Source of the DNA: a virus
Strand: one strand, 5' to 3'
DNA length: 55,629 nucleotides
Virus record (IMG/VR): IMGVR_UViG_3300008117_000712
Span: 1 to 55,629 of that record
Program-made: the position numbers and the translations under genes
In this document: piece by piece, positions 28,701-36,817 of the stretch
Layout: each line of letters opens with the position of its first letter
How positions within the stretch are numbered: position 1 is the first letter of the stretch
The notes under the pieces: model-generated
The model's input: the letters and a program-made list of their open reading frames with translations, nothing else
Told to the model about the DNA's origin: nothing
Database searches by the model: none

Positions 28701-29852
28701 ATGGCATTTGAATACAAACCAAAAGACTTTGGATTTTCTGGTAAAGAAATCGCATTTGAGCAGTATGTAAAAACTGTTAAGTCTGTAGTGAATAAACTAT
28801 CAAGCAAAGATCATCCTGTAAGATACATGATGTCACTTGTTGAACATGCCAATGGCGAGATAAGCAATGCAGATCTTAAAAAAGTCTGCGATGCAACTAA
28901 ACTCAGCACCGCACAAAAAAACAATATACAAAAATACTTTGCTGAAGTTGTTGGTCCTATTTGGTCAACGCAGAACAATGTATTTGGTGATACGCCAAAT
29001 CCCAAGAAATGTTTTGTGTTTCATCCATCTGCGGCAAATACTCCATTGACTGATTATGAAGTTCGTATCGTTGGTAGCGATGGTAAAAAAACAGCACATG
29101 CTAGACAAAGTACAAAGAAAAAACTAAACGAAGCAAACTCTGCTATGCGTTCGATGAGAATATCGGCAAAGTCTGGCACCACTACCAACACAGTAAAAGC
29201 AAAAGACATACTCAGTGTTCTTCGTGAAAGAAATGGTATAAACGAAAAAAACTGGAAGGGGTCTGTGGAAGAACAATTACTTGAGGTTATTGCAGACTCA
29301 AGCACTTCAGTTGGTCCATTGAGTGGTGCCATATTACTCACTCAGAAGAAAGTAATTACCAACTATACTCCTACCACAACTCTACAAAAACTTGTGGATA
29401 CTTTGTCTTCGGGCGGAACAGCAAAGACATTACTAGGAAAGTCTGTTGATACTGTGCTAAATGACAAAGAAGTTCAGTCTCTAAAGCCAATAGTAGAGGC
29501 AGAAAAATCACTGAATCACTTCATAAACAACAAAGGAAAAGTAGTTACTCATTCAAACAAGGATTCATTGATTGTTGGATATATCTGCGTTGCAGTAGAA
29601 AGATATCTGCAAAAGATATCACAAAAATCAGATAAACTCGAACTTGATGGGATTTTTTCAGATGCTATTGGTGGCATCATAAACTATGTTGAGTTCACCA
29701 TTGATTCTTCCAATTTTCCAAAATGGAAATATTATGGAATGAAAGAATTGAACAACATAGATGGTTACTTGCGTTCAAAGAATAGTCTATCAACTCGTTT
29801 GGCAAAGCGAGGAATGGCCGACTCACTTGGATTCCAACCTGTATTCAAATAA
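28701..29852 (+). CDS. unknown 383-residue protein
   Basis: Begins after TTGAGGTGAGTA. Largely helical with no known motif: N-terminal EQYVKTVKSVVNKLSSKDHP, a Lys-rich middle (ARQSTKKKLNEANS), then VLRERNGINEKNWKGSVEEQ and a C-terminal WKYYGMKELNNIDGYLRS. It is more A+T-rich than its neighbours, with many AAA and ATA codons. I do not recognise a family. It ends just before the late promoter of the RuvC-like gene. Confidence 0.6.
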   Translation: MAFEYKPKDFGFSGKEIAFEQYVKTVKSVVNKLSSKDHPVRYMMSLVEHANGEISNADLKKVCDATKLSTAQKNNIQKYFAEVVGPIWSTQNNVFGDTPNPKKCFVFHPSAANTPLTDYEVRIVGSDGKKTAHARQSTKKKLNEANSAMRSMRISAKSGTTTNTVKAKDILSVLRERNGINEKNWKGSVEEQLLEVIADSSTSVGPLSGAILLTQKKVITNYTPTTTLQKLVDTLSSGGTAKTLLGKSVDTVLNDKEVQSLKPIVEAEKSLNHFINNKGKVVTHSNKDSLIVGYICVAVERYLQKISQKSDKLELDGIFSDAIGGIINYVEFTIDSSNFPKWKYYGMKELNNIDGYLRSKNSLSTRLAKRGMADSLGFQPVFK

Positions 29853-29860
29853 CCTAAATA
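29853..29860 (+). promoter_or_regulatory. late promoter (CCTAAATA), leaderless gene
   Basis: Overlaps the region just after the stop of the 383-residue gene. The ATG at 29866 follows after 5 bases with no ribosome-binding site. Confidence 0.62.
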
Positions 29861-29865
29861 TTTGC

Positions 29866-30441
29866 ATGGGTCATGAACTACACATCATCGCGGGAATCGA
29901 CTACTCGTTGTGTGGTCCTTGCATCTGCGTCTTTGAAGGTGGTGCAAAGTTCTCGTTCGATGACTGCTGCTTCTACTTCCTGACAGATACCAAGAAGTAT
30001 GCAAAGGTTTTTCTTGGAAACATCCACGGAGAGTTGTTCTCTGAGTGGGAACAAGACATGGAGCGGTATCAGAGCATCGCTGATTGGGCTGTGGATATCC
30101 TCAAGAATGTCAAGCAAGTCGCACTTGAGGGATATGCATACTCAGCCACGGGAAAGGTCTTCCACATCGCTGAGAACACGGGAGTCCTAAAGTACAAGTT
30201 GTTCAGTGAAGGCATTCCCGTGACTATCATACCACCAACAGAAGTGAAGAAGTTCGGTAGTGGCAAGGGCAATGCTGACAAGACCGCTATGCATGAGGCA
30301 TTTCTAAAGGAAACGGGAATCGACCTCAAGGCCATCATGACACCCGACAAGAGAGATGTTGCATCCCCCGTGTCTGATATCGTTGATGCCTACTACATCT
30401 GCAAGAAGATGCACGGCGAGTTGATCCTATCGTCTATTTGA
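29866..30441 (+). CDS. RuvC-like Holliday-junction nuclease
   Basis: 191 residues. The RNase H-like fold shows IIAGIDYSLCGPCICV (first Asp), KQVALEGYAYSATGKVFHIA (Glu) and PVSDIVDAYYICKKM (final Asp pair), plus VTIIPPTEVKKFGSGKGNADK. These are the residues that bind metal in RuvC enzymes. Related proteins are widespread in T4-like cyanophages, where they may resolve branched DNA before packaging. The ATG at 29866 is used without a Shine-Dalgarno sequence. The 3' end overlaps the convergent gene at 30434 by 8 bases. Confidence 0.8.
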   Translation: MGHELHIIAGIDYSLCGPCICVFEGGAKFSFDDCCFYFLTDTKKYAKVFLGNIHGELFSEWEQDMERYQSIADWAVDILKNVKQVALEGYAYSATGKVFHIAENTGVLKYKLFSEGIPVTIIPPTEVKKFGSGKGNADKTAMHEAFLKETGIDLKAIMTPDKRDVASPVSDIVDAYYICKKMHGELILSSI

Positions 30442-31312
30442 CGAGTTTGGATCTAATCTCCTTGACGATCTTCTGAGTCGATGCCTTCTGAACCTTACGA
30501 GCAATACCATCATCACCGAAGATCTTGTTCTTGACCTCTTCGGGAACCTCGGTCTTGATGCTCTCAAGCAACTGCACATTGTCGGCAACTGCTTCCTCTG
30601 TCTTCTTGGAGCGGAAGATGAGATATCCAACTGAGCCAGCGGATACAAGGAATCCTATGATGAAGACCACAAGACCAACGGTTGCGATCTCCTGATAGTA
30701 GTATTGATTTGCGGCAGCAAGACCAACAGATACGAATCCAGCGCATAGAATCATACCACCGATTATTCTGTGGAAGTATGCGACGATCATGCCAGCGACG
30801 ATCATGGCAAAGCCAACCATCCAGAAGATGCGAACGATCTTCTGAATCTCTGCTGTGGAAGCAGCCACAAGATCATCGTATTTCTTCTTCCAATCGCTGT
30901 TGGTTTTTTCAAGTTCTTGGATCTGATTAAGCAATGGCTGAGTCTTCTCTGCCACTATCTCTTGCTTGACCATCTCTGTTTCTTTCTGTATTGAGATGGT
31001 TGCATTCTCGACCTTGTTGCTCTCGACAACGATCTTAGATGCCTCTTCGGTTATCTTTGGCTCATCCGTGCTGTCCTTGATGATCGTTGCTGATTCACTT
31101 ATAGCAACCGCAGATTGCTTGATTTGCTCTGTTTCGGCAGCAATGTTCTCAGTAGCAGTCTCAACCTTCTCAATGTTTTGATACACGGTTGTTGCAACTG
31201 GTGTGGTTGGCTTCTCTATCTTTGGTGTAGATGGTGTAGATGTACACTTGACACCCATCATCATGACTCCAAGTGTAAATATCGCGGCCACTCGCATCAT
31301 CATGTTGTTCAT
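30434..31312 (-). CDS. membrane protein with periplasmic coiled coil
   Basis: 292 residues. The N-terminus (MRVAAIFTLGVMMMGVKC) is a signal peptide with a poor lipobox. A long coiled coil follows (IEKVETATENIAAETEQIKQ; LNQIQELEKTNSDWKKKYDD). Three membrane helices come next: IFWMVGFAMIVAGMIVAYF, IIGGMILCAGFVSVGLAAA and TVGLVVFIIGFLVSAGSVGY. The C-terminal tail is charged. A surface-anchored coiled coil plus membrane helices could act in lysis as a spanin-like protein or in host takeover; no family is recognised. Confidence 0.65.
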   Translation of the reverse strand: MNNMMMRVAAIFTLGVMMMGVKCTSTPSTPKIEKPTTPVATTVYQNIEKVETATENIAAETEQIKQSAVAISESATIIKDSTDEPKITEEASKIVVESNKVENATISIQKETEMVKQEIVAEKTQPLLNQIQELEKTNSDWKKKYDDLVAASTAEIQKIVRIFWMVGFAMIVAGMIVAYFHRIIGGMILCAGFVSVGLAAANQYYYQEIATVGLVVFIIGFLVSAGSVGYLIFRSKKTEEAVADNVQLLESIKTEVPEEVKNKIFGDDGIARKVQKASTQKIVKEIRSKLVK

Positions 31313-31313
31313 A

Positions 31314-32333
31314 TCATCGCACCATCGACTTTCTTTTCTTCAAAGACTTTGCTCTCTTGCGGTTTGCTGCTGCTCTCTTCTTCTTGGACTTGCGAGCAGA
31401 CTTCTTTGCTTGTCTTGACCTCTTGGCTTTCTCAGCCCCACCCATCTTGATGCAAGCCTTGCCACCACGCTTTGCCAACTTCTGTCCCTCTGGACACTTG
31501 AAGACGATGCGCTTCTTTCCACCACGAATGACGATCTTGCGCTTTGCACCCTCGGCAAGCATCTCAAGTTCCTCGACGGGAATCAAATCAACTACCTGAT
31601 CCATGGTGATGTCATCAACGCCATGAATGATGTAGTGTGTCTCCGTGAGCGAGGTGTTCGTGATGTCGAGTGACAACTTCATCTCATTCACTGGTTCGGA
31701 CTGCTGTCCCTTGGCGAACCTTGGATTCTCAAAGTTTTTCTTGGGGAATCCCTTCGGACCCTGACGAACCAACTTGACCTGTGTGGCATTCTTACCCTTG
31801 CCAAGCGTGGATACGAGTCCCTCATGCTCCTCGCCATCATGTGTCTTTATGTCGAACTGATGCTCATGCCCACGGAACTCATCAAGCATGTGGTGAGTTG
31901 CCTGAGCGATGTGATGGTGTGCCTTGAACAATGCCTTGAAGTGGTGGACATTGTCATCGATGTCCTTGTGCAGTTCACCGAGTTTCTTTGCCCTACCCTT
32001 CTCGCTCTTTGTGGTTCTGTCAACCCACTTCTTTGCATGAGCCTTCAACCCTTCGACGCTGCGGAGTCCCGTTGTCCTTGCTGCGGTGTTGGAGTAGTTC
32101 CTCACCATGTCATGCATCTGCGAGTGAACACCTTCTCCACTTGCAAGCCTACGGGAGAACTCATGCACTTCTGGAGTCAGGTGCTTCTGTGCGGCGGCAA
32201 GATGCTTGGTGATCTGCCTGTCGCGATTCGCTGCAAGGGACAACTTGATCTTCTTGTTGATGGCAAGATCGGGAGCATGGACTCCTTCACCCTGTATCTG
32301 ACTCACATCTGGATGGCTTGAGACTTTCTTCAT
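31314..32333 (-). CDS. ligase-fold protein, C-terminal half, with basic tail
   Basis: 339 residues. Residues 169-174 (EHEGLV) and 186-190 (VKLVR) resemble motifs IV and V of the DNA-ligase/nucleotidyltransferase fold, while motif I lies in the gene upstream (32330). The start overlaps the upstream stop (ATGA, -1 frame), so both halves are made together. From residue 262 on there is a separate basic module (IVIRGGKKRIVFKCPEGQKL, then long Arg/Lys tracts) of a type seen in phage head proteins. Possibly packaged; activity unproven. Confidence 0.66.
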   Translation of the reverse strand: MKKVSSHPDVSQIQGEGVHAPDLAINKKIKLSLAANRDRQITKHLAAAQKHLTPEVHEFSRRLASGEGVHSQMHDMVRNYSNTAARTTGLRSVEGLKAHAKKWVDRTTKSEKGRAKKLGELHKDIDDNVHHFKALFKAHHHIAQATHHMLDEFRGHEHQFDIKTHDGEEHEGLVSTLGKGKNATQVKLVRQGPKGFPKKNFENPRFAKGQQSEPVNEMKLSLDITNTSLTETHYIIHGVDDITMDQVVDLIPVEELEMLAEGAKRKIVIRGGKKRIVFKCPEGQKLAKRGGKACIKMGGAEKAKRSRQAKKSARKSKKKRAAANRKRAKSLKKRKSMVR

Positions 32334-33088
32334 GCCTTTGTTCCTGTCTTGGGAAGTTTATACTGCGAGTGAGCGGCAATGGTCAATGTCGCACCAGGCT
32401 TTGTCTTGTAGGTGATCGTATTTGGCTTTGCTGTTTCCGATTTGGTATCGGTATGATGGACGAGATCAGCCTGAAATGCATGACCAGGCTCGATGTTCAT
32501 CTTCTTGACATGACGCAGAGCGGGTATGAGGTCACGGACATAGTGTTCCTTGCCTGTCTTATGAATGTCTTCCTCGCTTGTGAAGGTGGCATCCTCATTG
32601 CCGTGCTTGGAGCGGACAAAATGAGTTCCATCATGATGGCGACCTATCACGATGCTGTGACCGCCATCGACCTTGAGGGATGGTTGATGTCCCTTGGTGA
32701 TCTTGCCCTTGAACCTCTGATGCATGGCAGTCATGTGCTTCATGGCAACCGATGGATCACCATGGTAGAGATAGTCCGCGACATGTTCAAGATGTCCCGT
32801 GGTGGCTTTCTTGCTCCTCTTGAGTGCCATCTCCATGAGATCGGACTTTTGCTTTGGCTTCCTGCGCCAGATGCCTCTACCAAACTCTCTTTGCTTGTAC
32901 TTGGGGGAGACAGGCTCGCCATCCGAAACCATGGCAAGACCAGGAGCAGAGGCCGTGTTTGCAACCTCTTCATCAAAGAACATCTCAAGGATATCCATCT
33001 TGTCTTGGTCGAGCATTGCCTCTGCAACAAGAAGCCGTGCCTCGGCTTCGATGCTCTCAACAAGGAATCTTTCGTAACTCTTGCTCAT
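32330..33088 (-). CDS. ligase-fold protein, N-terminal half, capsid-targeted
   Basis: 252 residues. MSKSYERFLVESIEAEA is a targeting-like leader (LVE/S). PSLKVDGGHSIVIGR carries KxDG (Lys139), the nucleotidylated lysine motif I of ATP-dependent ligases. The preceding HLEHVADYLYHGDPSVAMKH matches the 'L.HLEH..D' helix of a T4-like phage family (DUF6267-like) in which the whole fold is usually one protein. Here it stops after motif III-like segments and continues in the next gene. Confidence 0.7.
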   Translation of the reverse strand: MSKSYERFLVESIEAEARLLVAEAMLDQDKMDILEMFFDEEVANTASAPGLAMVSDGEPVSPKYKQREFGRGIWRRKPKQKSDLMEMALKRSKKATTGHLEHVADYLYHGDPSVAMKHMTAMHQRFKGKITKGHQPSLKVDGGHSIVIGRHHDGTHFVRSKHGNEDATFTSEEDIHKTGKEHYVRDLIPALRHVKKMNIEPGHAFQADLVHHTDTKSETAKPNTITYKTKPGATLTIAAHSQYKLPKTGTKA

Positions 33089-33462
33089 ATTTTCCTCAGT
33101 TCCTCCAGCAGTCCCTGTTCCATGGGAATGGCCGCTAGATCTGCTTCTGGTATCTCAAGGTGAAGAACATTCAGAAAATATAGAAATGTCTTCAATCTCG
33201 GGTAAAACTTCTCTTCCATTCTGTAGAAGAGTATTCTATTTCCCTCTTCTATTCCAAACACATTCGTCATTATGATGAGATGATTCAGTATCAACCTGTT
33301 TCTCTGTCCAAGATCGCCATCTTCACGATTCATCAGCCTCTTTATGTACTTGATCCTGTCTAAATCCTCATAGAACTCCTCAAGGGAGCCGCATTGAGGA
33401 TTGTCATAATGTTGAAGGGCGAAGGACAGGAAGTCCTCATCACAAAGAGGCTTTTCACACAT
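33085..33462 (-). CDS. conserved T4-like phage protein (DUF7207-like)
   Basis: 125 residues. FALQHYDNPQCGSLEEFYED followed by RIKYIKRLMNR and RLILNHLIIMTNVFG matches a small helical family found in T4-like phages of marine bacteria ('F...HYDNP.C.S..EF..DL.R.KY.KRL'). Function unknown. It overlaps the next gene by 4 bases, and it follows the 33469 gene closely. Confidence 0.7.
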   Translation of the reverse strand: MCEKPLCDEDFLSFALQHYDNPQCGSLEEFYEDLDRIKYIKRLMNREDGDLGQRNRLILNHLIIMTNVFGIEEGNRILFYRMEEKFYPRLKTFLYFLNVLHLEIPEADLAAIPMEQGLLEELRKI

Positions 33463-33468
33463 GATGGA

Positions 33469-33984
33469 TTAGTCGTGCTTGCCTTTTGAAGATGCCATAT
33501 AAAGTTCGGCATCGATCATGTAGAGTCCACCAGGAACCATCGATGTCTTGATCTTCAACTTGCCGTGCATACGAGAGCGGAGGAAGATCTCGTCATCGAT
33601 GTACTGATCACCAGTGACTGGATGATCGCTTGTCTTTCTTCCATACTGATACACATTGTATGTTCCGTCTCTTCCATTCAACATGAAGTTTTCGTCTCCG
33701 TCATCGACATGAAGACCGATTGTCTGCAACTGAAGAAAGAGGCGATTCAATCTGTCGCTTGGATCAAGATGGGTACCAGATACGAATCTCTTGATGAATG
33801 CATTGATGACTTGCATATTCTCTGGCTTCTCGACATAGAACAAGGCGCGGTCATCGATAGCAGACCTGTGGTTTGTGTTGTATGTGGACTCAAGAAGAGC
33901 CTCAATAAGGGTCTGATTGCGACTCTTGTCCAAGGTATTTGATGCTACATCTGCCAACGAGTCTCTGCGCGTGAATGGGTTCAT
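33469..33984 (-). CDS. conserved phage protein, probably virion
   Basis: 171 residues from the ATG at 33984, which follows CACGGAGATTCAA; the frame opens further upstream without a site. Features: RRDSLADVASNTLDKSRNQT, then DDEIFLRSRMHGKLKIKTSM and PGGLYMIDAELYMASS. The sequence seems familiar from T4-like marine phages, but I cannot name the protein. A late promoter lies just upstream. Confidence 0.66.
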   Translation of the reverse strand: MNPFTRRDSLADVASNTLDKSRNQTLIEALLESTYNTNHRSAIDDRALFYVEKPENMQVINAFIKRFVSGTHLDPSDRLNRLFLQLQTIGLHVDDGDENFMLNGRDGTYNVYQYGRKTSDHPVTGDQYIDDEIFLRSRMHGKLKIKTSMVPGGLYMIDAELYMASSKGKHD

Positions 33985-33997
33985 TTGAATCTCCGTG

Positions 33998-34005
33998 AAT
34001 TTATA
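33998..34005 (-). promoter_or_regulatory. late promoter (TATAAATT)
   Basis: On the - strand TATAAATT lies 13 bases before the ATG at 33984, with GGAG between. It follows the terminator of the micro-protein gene. Confidence 0.52.
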
Positions 34006-34009
34006 AAAA

Positions 34010-34046
34010 TATGTATAAAAGAAAACGGTGGCATTGCTGCCACCGT
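34010..34046 (-). terminator. Rho-independent terminator
   Basis: CGGTGGCA and TGCCACCG (34026-34045) form an 8-base stem with a 4-base loop. On the - strand it is followed by TTTTCTTTTAT. It ends the micro-protein gene 34076-34189. Confidence 0.85.
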
Positions 34047-34075
34047 ATCCCTGATCCTTGCTTGTGGTCAGTTGT

Positions 34076-34189
34076 TCACTTGTTCCAAGGAAGTTTGGTC
34101 GAAACCCACTTCCAGAGTGGCGCACCGATGAGCGCACCAGCAACGAACATTAGAACACTCCACCAAGCCGTACCTAGAAAATCTGCCAT
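34076..34189 (-). CDS. 37-residue membrane micro-protein
   Basis: AAAGGAGAAACAA precedes the ATG. The peptide is one hydrophobic helix (TAWWSVLMFVAGALIGAPLW) with a short basic Trp-containing tail (KWVSTKLPWNK). It forms its own transcription unit with the terminator at 34010. Size and topology would suit a lysis-regulator or holin-like peptide, which is speculative. Confidence 0.62.
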   Translation of the reverse strand: MADFLGTAWWSVLMFVAGALIGAPLWKWVSTKLPWNK

Positions 34190-34265
34190 TTGTTTCTCCT
34201 TTGTAAATAGAAACCCTATACATCTATATATGGTTGGATTTCGGGATTTCCTAAATCGACCCCAT

Positions 34266-34273
34266 GCTAAATA
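34266..34273 (+). promoter_or_regulatory. late promoter (GCTAAATA)
   Basis: GCTAAATA lies 20 bases before the ATG at 34294, with AGGAGG between. It drives the lone + strand gene in this - strand region. Confidence 0.5.
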
Positions 34274-34293
34274 TGATTAGGAGGAATCTCTAT

Positions 34294-34518
34294 ATGAATA
34301 TGCAGTACACAGAATCATTCAATATCCCAACTGGAGGATGGACAGGCGGGGCAAGTGGTATTCTAAATGGAACAACCGCTGGCATCACCGCAGACATTCG
34401 TCTATGGCGCGACAATTCCGCCACAGCAGCAAGACGAGTCAGCCTTGCACCAGGCGAGATTCTACCAGTAAAGGTTCGCTATGTCAATCACAACTCGACG
34501 GTGACTGGATTCAACTGA
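34294..34518 (+). CDS. small beta-rich structural-type protein
   Basis: 74 residues from the ATG at 34294 after TTAGGAGGAATCTCTAT. The sequence has strands and Gly/Thr turns (FNIPTGGWTGGASGILNGTT; RRVSLAPGEILPVKVRYVNH) like phage decoration or fibre-attachment proteins; 'LAPGEI.PV.V' is common in such folds. It is isolated on the + strand with its own late promoter and terminator, typical of an acquired single gene. Confidence 0.6.
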   Translation: MNMQYTESFNIPTGGWTGGASGILNGTTAGITADIRLWRDNSATAARRVSLAPGEILPVKVRYVNHNSTVTGFN

Positions 34519-35165
34519 TACCACTGCTTGTACAACTGAATCGCTCTAAGAAGCCCAGGGACACCCTCCGTGGGCTTCTTTATAAATTCTTGTAGAGTTC
34601 CTGTCTCACAGGCAATCAGGATCACAACCTGTTCGATCTTGCGTCCCGTGAGTTCCTGAAACATCAAGGAATATGCCGTGGCTTGCTGAAAGTAGTTCTT
34701 GATCCCACTCTCGTACTTCTCGCGAGTGGAACCCTTGAAGTCAACCACTGATAGTTTCCCATCGTAGTCGCAGATGCAGTCCACTCGACCCGCAAGACCC
34801 ACGCTCTCACTCCACATGTGCTGTTCAAGTGCATAGACATTGTCGATCTTGGATTCAACATGGCTCTTGAGCATTTCATAGAGTTCATTAACAGCAGAAT
34901 GTTCGCAAAGAGCAACATCCTCGTTCTTGAGGAGATGTTCCATCATTGAGTGAATGAGGTTTCCGCGATCAACAACTCTCTGTGCCTCGCGTGGATTCGA
35001 TCTTTTCCATATCTCAATTCCGTCCTTGCCTTCGAATCCCGTGACCGTGGTGACGGATGGTAGATGCTTTCCCGATGGCGTAATGTAGACTCTTCCGTTC
35101 TTTGTTTCAAGAACTTTTAGTTCGGGGAGGTTGAGTTGGATTGGTTGGTAGTTATATTGCTTCAA
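34488..35165 (-). CDS. PD-(D/E)XK exonuclease (Cas4/RecB-like)
   Basis: 225 residues. LPSVTTVTG and GNLIHSMMEHLLKN provide the leading His; GLAGRVDCICDYDGKLSVVD with FKGSTREKYESG gives D...D-x-K (motifs II and III); NYFQQATAYSLMFQELTG gives the QxxxY motif. This is the RecB/MGME1-type nuclease fold that trims DNA ends. It lies with gp32 in a replication/recombination cluster. The C-terminal codons also encode the terminator of the convergent + strand gene. Confidence 0.78.
   Translation of the reverse strand: MKQYNYQPIQLNLPELKVLETKNGRVYITPSGKHLPSVTTVTGFEGKDGIEIWKRSNPREAQRVVDRGNLIHSMMEHLLKNEDVALCEHSAVNELYEMLKSHVESKIDNVYALEQHMWSESVGLAGRVDCICDYDGKLSVVDFKGSTREKYESGIKNYFQQATAYSLMFQELTGRKIEQVVILIACETGTLQEFIKKPTEGVPGLLRAIQLYKQWYQLNPVTVEL
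34548..34580 (+). terminator. terminator embedded in the exonuclease gene
   Basis: Perfect 10-base stem AAGAAGCCCA (34548-34557) with TGGGCTTCTT (34571-34580), followed on + by TATAAATTCTT. It terminates the + gene 34294-34518 from within the opposite coding sequence. Confidence 0.7.
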
Positions 35166-35468
35166 TCATTTGTCCATTTCACATGGAGGAGTAGGAAAGT
35201 CTCTGCTCCTCTTTGATATATCCATCATCTGACCTGGTGTACGAACCTTGGTCTTCTTATCTACATCCTTCTTCTCGGAAAGCACTTCCTTGAAGTGGGC
35301 CACAGTCTCACTAACGGACATGTTATTGTAACGCGCTTCTCTTATGATGTCAACATAGTTCTGATTAGAAACTATTGCTTGCCACGGAAGATTCATTCTA
35401 TCGGCACAACGACGAGCAAACGAGTAATCAGACTCATGCTTCTCTGTCAGTTTCTTCTTTCGTGCCAT
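35166..35468 (-). CDS. small basic protein between exonuclease and gp32
   Basis: 100 residues, basic N-terminus (MARKKKLTEKHESDYSFARR). The core CADRMNLPWQAIVSNQNYVD is followed by a helical region. Its stop directly adjoins the exonuclease start. It overlaps the upstream gene by 35 bases. Function unknown; the position suggests replication or recombination. Confidence 0.65.
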   Translation of the reverse strand: MARKKKLTEKHESDYSFARRCADRMNLPWQAIVSNQNYVDIIREARYNNMSVSETVAHFKEVLSEKKDVDKKTKVRTPGQMMDISKRSRDFPTPPCEMDK

Positions 35469-35637
35469 TTGATTTCTTCCTTTTTGGCATCTTTGGATTT
35501 AACAAAGATTTTTTATCTTTCTCCGTCAACCCAAAGAATCCGATATCCATGAGCAACTTGATTCTTTCTTTCTTCAACTGATCGTCAGAAGCAAGTATGG
35601 TCTTCAATGATTCAATGAGTTGCTTGTCTTTCTTCAT
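35434..35637 (-). CDS. 67-residue basic protein, leaderless mRNA
   Basis: From the ATG at 35637 (MKKDKQLIESLKTILASDDQ); the frame is open to 35817, but that extension is inside the terminator region. CCTAAATA ends 5 bases upstream and no ribosome-binding site exists. The C-terminus is basic (NPKMPKRKKSNGTK). Function unknown. Confidence 0.6.
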   Translation of the reverse strand: MKKDKQLIESLKTILASDDQLKKERIKLLMDIGFFGLTEKDKKSLLNPKMPKRKKSNGTKEETDREA

Positions 35638-35642
35638 GCCAG

Positions 35643-35650
35643 TATTTAGG
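35643..35650 (-). promoter_or_regulatory. late promoter (CCTAAATA), leaderless gene
   Basis: On the - strand CCTAAATA is followed by CTGGC and the ATG at 35637. Same geometry as 29853-29866 and 21202-21216. Confidence 0.6.
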
Positions 35651-35669
35651 GTAAGAGATCTTTGTGGAT

Positions 35670-35703
35670 AAAAAAACTGCCTCTTGCGTTTAGACAAGAG
35701 GCA
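35670..35703 (-). terminator. Rho-independent terminator after gp32
   Basis: GCCTCTTG (35679-35686) and CAAGAGGC (35695-35702) form a perfect stem; on the - strand it is followed by AGTTTTTTTA. It lies 127 bases after the gp32 stop. Confidence 0.88.
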
Positions 35704-35829
35704 GCGGTAGCGAAGTTCCTTGTTCGGGTGAGTTACCTCCCGACGCGCAGTGAATAGCGTAACGACGCTTGCACTGTCCCCACGCCGACTCAGTGAGAAG
35801 ACTGGGGCGAACACCAATATGTATAAAAA
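35704..35829 (-). other. gp32 3' untranslated region, possible structured RNA
   Basis: About 125 transcribed bases between the gp32 stop and its terminator, more G+C-rich than the surroundings and with several short self-complementary segments. It encodes no convincing protein. It may be a structured 3' UTR or small RNA. Confidence 0.35.
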
Positions 35830-36771
35830 TCACTCGTTTGCGAGTCGCTTGAAGTAGTCAAGAGCATCATCATCCTCATCGGAATCCTCTGTCTTGCTCT
35901 TTGGCTTTGCTTCCCGACCAGGTGACTTCGCTTCAGCCGCAGGGAACTTCGGGGTGAACTTCTTCTGAGGAGTTTCCTCTTCATCCTCCGAAAGATCCAT
36001 GTTCTCTGCCTTTGCAGTAGATGAACCATTGATGACAGATTGGAACTTTGTCTTTAGTTCACCATACTGCTTGAACTGATCTGGCTTGACAAAGTCCTGT
36101 AGCGGGTACTCCTTGCGCCACAGAGCCTCAAGAGCCTTCTCATCGCCCTCAAGGAGAGGAGATGCAGCAGAGAACTCGGACTTGTCATAGTTGCGATATC
36201 CATCAACATTGCGAATCTTGATCTTGAAATTCGCACCCTGCCAGAAGTCGAATGGATTCACGGGATCCTCGTCCTTGTACTGCGGATTCATCTTGTCGTT
36301 GATCTTATCAAAGATCTTCTTGCCATAGCGATAGAGGAAGATCTTTCCGTTGTTGGACGGATTCACAGGGTCATCAATGACGAGAATGTTGCTGATGTAT
36401 GACAACTTCCGCTTGCGGTCACGGGCGATGTTCTTGTCATCATCATTGCCACTGTTCCAAAGTTCGTTATTGGCTTCGCAGACAGGACACTTCTGTCCGA
36501 TGGTGGTGGGACAATTCTCAATGTACCAACCCCCCTTTGACTGAAAGCCGTGGCTGAAGACACGAACCCAAGGAAGATCTTCGCTTGGGGGAGCAGGAAG
36601 GAAGCGGATCACCGCATAGCCATTTCCCGTCTTGTCCACTTCTGGTTGCCACATGCGGTCATCCTTGTAGGAGTTCTCACCCCCACCCTTCGTGACCTTC
36701 TCAAGTTCCTTTGCAAGCAGATTGCTTGCATTCTTGGAATTCTTCTTCATACTTGCGAAATCGTTTGCCAT
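35830..36771 (-). CDS. 32: gp32-like single-stranded DNA-binding protein
   Basis: 313 residues, as in T4 gp32 (301). The N-terminus (MKKNSKNASNLLAKELEKV) is the cooperative self-binding region. The OB-fold core has GNGYAVIRFLPAPPSEDLPW, the zinc site CPTTIGQKCPVCEANNELW, SYISNILVIDDPVNPSNNGK and FLYRYGKKIFDKI. The acidic tail ends DSDEDDDALDYFKRLAN, which recruits replication proteins. It coats ssDNA in replication and recombination. AAGGAGAAATAC precedes the start; a sigma-70-like promoter drives it. Confidence 0.95.
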   Translation of the reverse strand: MANDFASMKKNSKNASNLLAKELEKVTKGGGENSYKDDRMWQPEVDKTGNGYAVIRFLPAPPSEDLPWVRVFSHGFQSKGGWYIENCPTTIGQKCPVCEANNELWNSGNDDDKNIARDRKRKLSYISNILVIDDPVNPSNNGKIFLYRYGKKIFDKINDKMNPQYKDEDPVNPFDFWQGANFKIKIRNVDGYRNYDKSEFSAASPLLEGDEKALEALWRKEYPLQDFVKPDQFKQYGELKTKFQSVINGSSTAKAENMDLSEDEEETPQKKFTPKFPAAEAKSPGREAKPKSKTEDSDEDDDALDYFKRLANE

Positions 36772-36817
36772 GTATTTCTCCTTGTGCTAGGTGTACTGAG
36801 TATCTGACTATGTGCTG

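Noticed and set aside
32318-33163. 281-residue + strand open frame opposite the ligase-fold gene
   Set aside because: No ribosome-binding site, and the opposite strand has a targeting leader, KxDG motif and operon overlaps on both sides.
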